In this document: piece after piece, positions 1 to 5,176 of the stretch
How positions within the stretch are numbered: position 1 is the stretch's first letter
How the letters are laid out: each line of letters opens with the position of its first letter
Source of the DNA: an uncultured Ruminococcus sp.
GTDB taxonomy: Bacteria; Bacillota; Clostridia; Oscillospirales; Ruminococcaceae
Length of the DNA stretch: 7,143 nucleotides
Reading direction: 5' to 3'
NCBI GenBank assembly: GCA_947175975.1
Contig: CAMWOX010000080.1
Span: 1-7,143, forward strand
Notes under the pieces: model-generated
Databases searched by the model: none
Seen by the model: the letters and a program-made list of their open reading frames with translations, nothing else
Told to the model about the DNA's origin: nothing
Position numbers and translations under genes: made by a program

Positions 1-1
1 G

Positions 2-211
2 TCTCAGGCTTGTGAGGCTATGGAGATGGGAGCAAGTGCTGTGATGTGTAATACGGCTCTGGCAACTGCGGGCAATCTTCCCTTGATGGCAGATGCATTC
101 CGTCAGGCTGTGGAAGCCGGAAGAAAAGCATATCTTTCCGGACTGGGCAGAGTTCTCATGCGTGGCGGTGCGCCGTCTGATACGCTTACAGGATTTCTGC
201 GTGATGAATAA
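2..211 (+). CDS. thiG: Thiazole synthase ThiG, C-terminal part (5' end outside window)
   Basis: The reading frame is open from the left edge and its last 69 residues are visible, against about 255-260 in the whole protein. ThiG condenses 1-deoxy-D-xylulose 5-phosphate, dehydroglycine and the ThiS thiocarboxylate into the thiazole phosphate carboxylate, in the cytoplasm. The visible segment begins SQACEAMEMGASAV and continues through CNTALATAG to AVEAGRKAY. This matches the end of the ThiG TIM barrel, where the family has SQAAEAMELGADAVLVNTAIA followed by a phosphate-binding turn, then the usual tail ending in LTGFL. The internal ATG at 20 is not a start, because the conserved sequence continues in frame to its left. 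thiH follows after 29 nt, and ThiH supplies the dehydroglycine, which supports the call. Nothing in the visible part suggests damage. Confidence 0.93.
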   Translation, partial: SQACEAMEMGASAVMCNTALATAGNLPLMADAFRQAVEAGRKAYLSGLGRVLMRGGAPSDTLTGFLRDE

Positions 212-240
212 AAATACGATTCAAGAAAGGATCTTGTAGA

Positions 241-1500
241 ATGGAATATCAGAAAAATCAATTTCTGATTGATAGTGATGCGCTTTCTGAACAGGCATTG
301 CAGAAAAAACATGAACTGGAAAATAATCCGGCTTCCCGGACAAATCCTCTGGAATATCAGTCCGGACAAGAACAGATCCAGTCTGATATTTATGAGAAAG
401 TCATTTCTCATGTAAAGAGTTATGATGCTTCTAGTTATACCGGTCTTGATGTGCAGAGGGCATTACAGCATGAAAATACAAATATTGAAGATCTCAAAGC
501 TATGCTCTCTCCGGCGGCTGAGCCGTTTTTGGAACAAATGGCAGAACAAGCAAGAATCGAGACAAGAAAGCATTTCGGCAACACAGTATATTTATTCACA
601 CCTTTGTATATCGCAAATTACTGCGAAAATTACTGTGTCTATTGTGGATTCAATTGCTATAATCACATCCGGCGCATGAAACTCACACTGGAACAGATTG
701 AACATGAAATGCAGATCATTGCTGATAGCGGTATGGAAGAAATTTTGATCCTGACAGGGGAGAGCAAGGCGCAGAGTGATATTACTTACATCGGGGAAGC
801 CTGCAAACTGGCAAGAAAATATTTTCGGATGGTCGGTGTTGAAATCTATCCTGTCAATACGGAAGATTATGCTTATCTACATACCTGCGGTGTGGATTAT
901 GTGACGGTTTTCCAGGAGACTTACGATCTTGAAAAATATGAACAGCTCCATCTGGCAGGGCATAAGAGGGTATTCCCTTATCGTTTTGACGCACAGGAAC
1001 GTGCTTTGCGAGGCGGTATGCGTGGCGTTGCCGGATCAGCTCTGCTGGGGTTGTCTGATTTCCGGAAAGATGCTCTTGCAACGGCACTCCACATGTATTA
1101 TCTGCAAAGAAAATATTCACACGCTGAGATTTCTCTGTCCTGTCCGAGACTGCGTCCGATTATGAACAATCAGACGATCAATCCGCAGGACGTACACGAA
1201 AAACAATTATGTCAGATTTTGTGTGCTTACAGATTATTCCTGCCGTTCGCCGGGATTACGGTATCGTCCAGAGAAAGCAAAAGTTTCCGGGACGGGATTG
1301 TCAAAATCTGTGCGACGAAGATCTCCGCCGGGGTTTCTACCGGAATCGGCGATCATGAAAGCAAATATAACGGCACGGAATCTCAGACTGAGGGCGATGA
1401 ACAGTTTGAAATCAATGATGGCAGAAGTTTTGCTCAGATGTATCAGGACATGTCTGCTGAGGGCTTACAGCCTGTTCTGAATGATTATTTATATATTTAA
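241..1500 (+). CDS. thiH: 2-iminoacetate synthase ThiH (radical SAM tyrosine lyase)
   Basis: This 419-residue radical SAM enzyme cleaves tyrosine into dehydroglycine (2-iminoacetate) and p-cresol, supplying the glycine imine that ThiG uses. The cluster-binding motif CX3CX2C is at C128, C132 and C135 within YIANYCENYCVYCGFN, followed by the glycine-rich ILILTGES segment near residue 170 that contacts SAM. The C-terminal region KISAGVSTGIG, then EQFEINDGRS, is typical of ThiH. HydG, the closest relative, carries an extra C-terminal cysteine cluster motif that is absent here. The ATG at 241 has AAGAAAGGA at 223-231 as ribosome binding site, and an in-frame stop at 205-207 rules out a longer protein. 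The first 35-40 residues (including KKHELENNPASRT) precede the part I can align with shorter ThiH proteins, and I believe some clostridial homologues share them. It follows thiG by 29 nt. Confidence 0.95.
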   Translation: MEYQKNQFLIDSDALSEQALQKKHELENNPASRTNPLEYQSGQEQIQSDIYEKVISHVKSYDASSYTGLDVQRALQHENTNIEDLKAMLSPAAEPFLEQMAEQARIETRKHFGNTVYLFTPLYIANYCENYCVYCGFNCYNHIRRMKLTLEQIEHEMQIIADSGMEEILILTGESKAQSDITYIGEACKLARKYFRMVGVEIYPVNTEDYAYLHTCGVDYVTVFQETYDLEKYEQLHLAGHKRVFPYRFDAQERALRGGMRGVAGSALLGLSDFRKDALATALHMYYLQRKYSHAEISLSCPRLRPIMNNQTINPQDVHEKQLCQILCAYRLFLPFAGITVSSRESKSFRDGIVKICATKISAGVSTGIGDHESKYNGTESQTEGDEQFEINDGRSFAQMYQDMSAEGLQPVLNDYLYI

Positions 1501-1501
1501 T

Positions 1502-2092
1502 ATGTTTCGTATTTTATGTGTGACAAACAGAAAGCTTTGCAAGGGGGATTTCCTGATAAGAATCCGGGAACTTGCAAAATTGGGGATTCCGGTTATTCTG
1601 CGTGAAAAAGATCTCACAGAATCAGAATATCACGCATTAGCCAGACAGGTTTTACAGGAAAATCCGGAATTGATTCTGCATAGTTTTGTGTATCCTGCAC
1701 AGGAGCTGAAAATCGAAAAGATTCACCTGCCTATGAATCTATTCCGGGATCTGAAAAATCGTGATTGCTTTTTACAGATCGGCGTTTCTGTCCATTCTGT
1801 CCAGGAGGCACAAGAAGCAGAAGCTCTCCATGCAGATTATCTGATTGCAGGACATATTTTTCAGACAGACTGCAAGAAAAATCTCCCGCCACGGGGTCTG
1901 CAATTTGTGGAAGAAATCTGCCAGAGTGTAAAGATTCCAGTTTATGCAATCGGGGGTATCTCATCAGAAAATATCAGGTACGTCCAGGATGCTGGTGCAT
2001 TTGGTGCTTGTATCATGAGTGGCTTCATGCAGTGTGAGAGTATTACAAAATTTCTGGAGGATTTTTTATGCGAATCAGACCCCAAGAATTAA
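1502..2092 (+). CDS. tenI: TenI-type thiazole tautomerase (ThiE/TenI superfamily)
   Basis: This 196-residue TIM-barrel protein belongs to the ThiE/TenI superfamily but lacks ThiE signatures such as the NDD and GVGxIFPTSTK motifs. It resembles Bacillus subtilis TenI closely in QIGVSVHSVQEA, then ADYLIAGHIFQTDCKKN and IPVYAIGGISSENI. H118 in AGHIF aligns with TenI His122, the residue implicated in converting the ThiG product into the aromatic thiazole carboxylate. That job fits its place between thiH and thiE. I chose the ATG at 1502 because it begins one base after the thiH stop and the first beta strand (FRILCVTNR) is complete from there. The in-frame ATG at 1481 would add seven residues inside the thiH end. 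Neither start has a good ribosome binding site, so translation probably depends on re-initiation after thiH. Many annotation pipelines would call it a second thiamine phosphate synthase. Activity is inferred, not shown. Confidence 0.85.
   Translation: MFRILCVTNRKLCKGDFLIRIRELAKLGIPVILREKDLTESEYHALARQVLQENPELILHSFVYPAQELKIEKIHLPMNLFRDLKNRDCFLQIGVSVHSVQEAQEAEALHADYLIAGHIFQTDCKKNLPPRGLQFVEEICQSVKIPVYAIGGISSENIRYVQDAGAFGACIMSGFMQCESITKFLEDFLCESDPKN
2055..2060 (+). promoter_or_regulatory. Ribosome binding site of thiE
   Basis: TGGAGG lies 7 nt before the ATG at 2068, inside the last codons of the tenI-like gene. It is one of the strongest ribosome binding sites in the thiamine operon and fixes the thiE start. 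It lets thiE be translated independently although its start lies within the upstream gene. Confidence 0.85.
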
Positions 2093-2706
2093 AATTATAT
2101 GCCATCACAGACAGAGCTTGTCTGGGAAATCAAAATTTCTATCAGTCGATAGAACAGGCTCTTGCTGGAGGTGTTACTTGTTTACAGCTCCGTGAGAAAA
2201 ATTTATCCCGGCAGGAGCTGTTTGCACAGGCTGTTGAAGTGAAAAAAATCTGTGAGAAATATCATGTCAAATTGATTATTAATGATGATTACAAAATCGC
2301 ATTGGAATCCAGAGCGGATGGTGTTCACGTTGGTATCAAGGACACACCTGTGAAAGAAATCCGGGATTATGCTGGAGAAAATTTTATCATCGGTGCAACA
2401 GCGAAAACACTCCGGCAGGCAGTAGATGCACAGAATGCCGGGGCGGATTATCTCGGTGTCGGTGCGATTTTCCCATCCAGTACCAAGCCGGATGCAATCC
2501 GGATTACACCGGAAATCATCAGACAGATCCGGGAATCTGTAAAAATCCCTATTGTGGGAATCGGTGGTATTACAGAAGAAAATGCATCCACACTTAAAGA
2601 ATATCATTTGGATGGCATTGCCGTTGTTTCCGCAGTATTCGGCTCTGATCCTATTCAGAATGCTGCTAAGAATTTATTACAAATTATGAAAGGCTGGAAT
2701 GACTGA
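2068..2706 (+). CDS. thiE: Thiamine phosphate synthase ThiE
   Basis: This 212-residue TIM-barrel enzyme joins HMP pyrophosphate and thiazole phosphate carboxylate to give thiamine phosphate. Family motifs are present in order: YAITDR (11-16), the pyrophosphate-binding LQLREK (39-44), LIINDD with metal ligand D73 (69-74), ADGVHVG with D92 a few residues on, ADYLGVGAIFPSSTK (127-140), IPIVGIGGI (160-168) and GIAVVSAVF (183-191). Two common positions differ. The Ser of the family GVSAHT motif is Thr111 (GATAKT), and the usual GQED is GIKD. Both look like mild changes in a working enzyme. The gene overlaps the preceding tenI-like gene by 25 nt and thiC by 8 nt. The start is set by the ribosome binding site TGGAGG. 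Having a true ThiE here makes a TenI role for the upstream paralogue more likely. Confidence 0.95.
   Translation: MRIRPQELKLYAITDRACLGNQNFYQSIEQALAGGVTCLQLREKNLSRQELFAQAVEVKKICEKYHVKLIINDDYKIALESRADGVHVGIKDTPVKEIRDYAGENFIIGATAKTLRQAVDAQNAGADYLGVGAIFPSSTKPDAIRITPEIIRQIRESVKIPIVGIGGITEENASTLKEYHLDGIAVVSAVFGSDPIQNAAKNLLQIMKGWND
2688..2693 (+). promoter_or_regulatory. Ribosome binding site of thiC
   Basis: GAAAGG sits 5 nt before the ATG at 2699, within the last codons of thiE. It favours 2699 over the in-frame ATG at 2711, which would leave a 17-nt spacing. The 8-nt overlap with thiE suggests coupled translation as well. Confidence 0.6.
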
Positions 2707-4030
2707 AATCATGAGTAGCAAAACCTATTATACACAGATGGAAGCCGCAAAACAGGGGATTATTACACCTGAAATGCAGATTGTTGCGGAAAAAGAATTG
2801 ATCAATCCGGAAGAATTGCGGGAGCTTGTTGCAAAGGGTGAAGTGGCAATTCCCTGCAATATCCGGCACAAATCCATTTCCCCGGAGGGAATCGGCTCGA
2901 AACTCCGGACAAAAATCAATGTCAATCTCGGAATTTCCGGCGATGTCAAAGATTATGATGTGGAGATGCAGAAAGTCGATATGGCAATCAGATTCGGTGC
3001 AGAGGCAATCATGGATCTGAGCAATTACGGAAAAACAAATCAGTTTCGTACAAAATTAATTGAGCGTTCTCCGGCTATGATCGGGACTGTTCCTATGTAT
3101 GATGCGATCGGCTATCTGGAGAAAGATCTGTTGGAAATCTCTGCACAGGATTTTCTGAAAGTCGTCAAGGCACATGCTGAAGAGGGTGTGGACTTTATGA
3201 CAATTCATGCAGGCATTAACCGCAGGGCTGTGGAGGCTTTCATTCGTGACAAGCGTCAGATGAATATCGTTTCCCGTGGTGGTTCACTTTTGTTTGCCTG
3301 GATGATGATGACCGGAAATGAAAATCCATTCTATGAGTACTATGATGAAGTGCTTGACATTCTGCATGAATATGATGTGACAATTAGTCTCGGTGATGCC
3401 CTCCGTCCTGGCTGTATTGATGATGCAACAGATGCCGGACAGATCGCAGAACTGATTGAACTGGGGGCTTTGACAGAACGTGCATGGGCTAAGAATGTAC
3501 AGGTCATGGTCGAAGGACCGGGACATATGGCAATGAATGAAATCGCTGCGAATATGAAACTCCAAAAGAGAATCTGCCATAATGCACCTTTTTATGTGCT
3601 TGGTCCTCTGGTGACGGATATTGCGCCCGGTTATGATCATATCACTTCTGCAATTGGTGGTGCGATTGCCGCAACAAATGGTGCGGATTTCCTGTGCTAT
3701 GTCACACCGGCGGAGCATCTGCGTCTTCCGGATGTAGATGATGTCAAAGAGGGGATTATGGCAAGTAAGATTGCGGCACATGCGGCGGATATTGCCAAAG
3801 GCGTTCCCCATGCCCGTGAAATAGATAACCGGATGGCAAAAGCCCGTCATGCGCTTGACTGGGAAGAAATGTTCAAGATCTGCATTGATCCCGAAAAAGC
3901 CAGAGCATATTATGAGAGTACGCCCATTGCAGAACGGCATACCTGTTCCATGTGTGGTAAGATGTGTGCTGTCAGGACAACGAATAAAATCCTGAATGGC
4001 GAAAAAGTAGAGTTTTGCTCGGAAAGATAA
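2699..4030 (+). CDS. thiC: Phosphomethylpyrimidine synthase ThiC
   Basis: ThiC is a non-canonical radical SAM enzyme that rearranges aminoimidazole ribotide (a purine intermediate) into HMP phosphate, the pyrimidine half of thiamine. At 443 residues this is the short form, without the long N-terminal domain of proteobacterial or plant ThiC. Hallmarks in order: NVNLGISGD (75-82), DLSNYGKT (106-113), TIHAGINR (168-175), VSRGGS (191-196), SLGDALRPG (230-238), EGPGHM (272-277) and LGPLVTDIAPGYDHITSAIGG (301-321). The C-terminal cluster cysteines are C416, C419 and C423 in TCSMCGKMC. Their spacing is CX2CX3C, while the long form has CX2CX4C. As far as I recall, the shorter spacing is usual in clostridial and archaeal short ThiC. 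It ends the operon, and a terminator follows within 20 nt. It needs a reduced iron-sulfur cluster, which fits an anaerobe. Confidence 0.97.
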   Translation: MTEIMSSKTYYTQMEAAKQGIITPEMQIVAEKELINPEELRELVAKGEVAIPCNIRHKSISPEGIGSKLRTKINVNLGISGDVKDYDVEMQKVDMAIRFGAEAIMDLSNYGKTNQFRTKLIERSPAMIGTVPMYDAIGYLEKDLLEISAQDFLKVVKAHAEEGVDFMTIHAGINRRAVEAFIRDKRQMNIVSRGGSLLFAWMMMTGNENPFYEYYDEVLDILHEYDVTISLGDALRPGCIDDATDAGQIAELIELGALTERAWAKNVQVMVEGPGHMAMNEIAANMKLQKRICHNAPFYVLGPLVTDIAPGYDHITSAIGGAIAATNGADFLCYVTPAEHLRLPDVDDVKEGIMASKIAAHAADIAKGVPHAREIDNRMAKARHALDWEEMFKICIDPEKARAYYESTPIAERHTCSMCGKMCAVRTTNKILNGEKVEFCSER

Positions 4031-4054
4031 TGATTTTCTGATACAGAAAAATCA
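4031..4054 (+). other. Small hairpin just after thiC stop, overlapping the terminator stem
   Basis: The ten bases at 4031-4040 (TGATTTTCTG) pair with CAGAAAAATCA at 4044-4054, leaving a 3-nt loop and one unpaired A. Six bases of its right arm also form the outer left arm of the terminator, so the two hairpins cannot form fully together. It may stabilise the 3' end of the thiC message or be an incidental AT-rich palindrome. No function is shown. Confidence 0.4.
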
Positions 4055-4090
4055 TGCCTTAGCACTTGCTATGGCATGATTTATTTTTTT
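4049..4090. terminator. Rho-independent terminator between convergent genes, probably bidirectional
   Basis: AAATCATGCC (4049-4058) pairs with GGCATGATTT (4073-4082) in a 10-bp stem. After a T:T mismatch, a further 4 bp (TAGC/GCTA) close on a 4-nt loop. On the + strand it is followed by ATTTTTTT up to 4090, ending the thiamine operon. On the - strand the same stem is followed by a run of five T (complement of 4047-4051), so it can also end the transporter transcript, whose stop codon lies at 4090-4092, right against the stem. Confidence 0.88.
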
Positions 4091-5175
4091 CATATTTCAG
4101 AATTTTGATCCTGTTCCAGATCATACCGGATCTGCGGACGATAACGATTCCGGAATGCGATGCGTTTCTCCCAGATTGTCTTATCTGTAAACTGGTAAAA
4201 TTTCCAGCACAGCCAGACAAAATAGATCACAGGATAGAGCAGTAACAAAATACTTAGAAATAACAGCATTGCCGTATCAAAGCAAATAATTCTTGCGGCA
4301 TTTTCCCAATAGGGATAAGTCACTGTTTCAGAAGTAACCAGTTCCCGGATGTGCCGGAGCTGTTTCCATCTTCCAGAAAGATTGTATCTCCCTGTATTTT
4401 CGAAAATTGTTATCCTGTCATTTTGCTCAGAGTCAATGGATTCTGTGATTAATTTCTTTGCAAAGCCTTTCACCGGATTCGGCAGAACTGCTTCATAACA
4501 GTCTATATGCGTCCCGGCAGATCCGCCCTGCAATTCTTGATAGAGTGTATAAGAAATATAGATCCTTGGTGTATCACCGTAAGCTGTCTCCGTGGCATAA
4601 TCCGATTCCGGTTTGATGACACCTGCAATCAGACAGGATCTGTTCCGGATCTGAATCTCCATACCTGCAACTTCTGAAGAGCCGAATAACTGCCAGGCAA
4701 GTGTTGTATCAATCACTGCCCGATCCTGCATCAGATCCGATTTCTGGAAATAACTGCCGTCAGCAAGTTCCGGTGTGTGCATTGTGAAAAAGTCACCACC
4801 CACGACAGTGACCAGGGCTTCTGCGGATTTTTTGCGTGTTCCTGTGATCTCCATCTGCTCTCCCTGTGAACTGTAACAATCATACCAAAGCCGTGCATCA
4901 TCCGAACTGGCTTCCAGGGATGCAGAAGTTAATTGCGTATCAATCTGTTCATGCAAAGATGTGATACTGTTTGTATCAAAATTTACTTCCTGACGGAGAA
5001 ATGCACTGATCTGCGAAAATTTCAGTTCTGAACTGCCTCGCCAGCGTTCTGCTGCCTGCTGGTAATATAATAAGCCGGAAATTATGGCACTGATGCTTTG
5101 CAGGATGATGACAAGAATCACACAGAACACTGCGGCAGAGAATCTGAAAATTTGCCGTTTTTTTAATTTTTTCAA
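4090..5175 (-). CDS. Membrane protein with MacB-type extracytoplasmic core domain, lacking the FtsX module
   Basis: This 361-residue protein has a basic start (MKKLKKRQIF), one membrane segment at about 13-37 and an extracytoplasmic region of about 250 residues. A second hydrophobic stretch at about 296-328 and a charged cytoplasmic tail follow. The core resembles the periplasmic domain of MacB-type ABC permeases: VVGGDFF (124-130), LADGSYF (137-143), AVIDTTLAWQLFG (153-165), GMEIQIRNRSCLIAGVI (171-187) and PRIYIS (203-208). A normal MacB subunit has four membrane helices. Here the three-helix FtsX part is replaced by one segment after VTYPYWENAAR, so it is unlikely to be a complete permease. 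The start is TTG at 5175, set by GGAGGAGAA, and begins 1 nt after the adaptor stop. It probably works with the adaptor as an accessory subunit. Substrate unknown. Confidence 0.7.
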   Translation of the reverse strand: MKKLKKRQIFRFSAAVFCVILVIILQSISAIISGLLYYQQAAERWRGSSELKFSQISAFLRQEVNFDTNSITSLHEQIDTQLTSASLEASSDDARLWYDCYSSQGEQMEITGTRKKSAEALVTVVGGDFFTMHTPELADGSYFQKSDLMQDRAVIDTTLAWQLFGSSEVAGMEIQIRNRSCLIAGVIKPESDYATETAYGDTPRIYISYTLYQELQGGSAGTHIDCYEAVLPNPVKGFAKKLITESIDSEQNDRITIFENTGRYNLSGRWKQLRHIRELVTSETVTYPYWENAARIICFDTAMLLFLSILLLLYPVIYFVWLCWKFYQFTDKTIWEKRIAFRNRYRPQIRYDLEQDQNSEI

Positions 5176-5176
5176 A

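Noticed and set aside
103..411. Open frame on the - strand spanning the thiG-thiH junction
   Set aside because: It is antisense to two conserved genes of one operon and has no homology that I recognise.
241..1500. HydG (hydrogenase maturase) as identity of the radical SAM protein
   Set aside because: The C-terminal cysteine motif of HydG is missing, the length is shorter, and the gene sits between thiG and thiE/thiC.
1481..1501. ATG at 1481 as start of the tenI-like gene
   Set aside because: It would add seven residues (MIIYIFN) before the first family beta strand, overlaps the thiH end, and has no better ribosome binding site than 1502.
1502..2092. tenI-like gene as a decaying duplicate of thiE
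   Set aside because: The frame is intact and its conserved residues follow TenI, not a degraded ThiE.
1..2100. TPP riboswitch inside the window
   Set aside because: There is no intergenic space large enough: the only gaps before thiE are 29 and 1 nt. A riboswitch, if present, is upstream of the window.
2203..2607. Open frame of 134 codons on the - strand opposite thiE
   Set aside because: It lies wholly inside the conserved thiE gene and shows no start signal or recognisable domain.
3284..3940. Open frame of 218 codons on the - strand opposite thiC
   Set aside because: thiC is unmistakable on the + strand. The antisense product has a Cys/His/Ile-rich composition without motifs.
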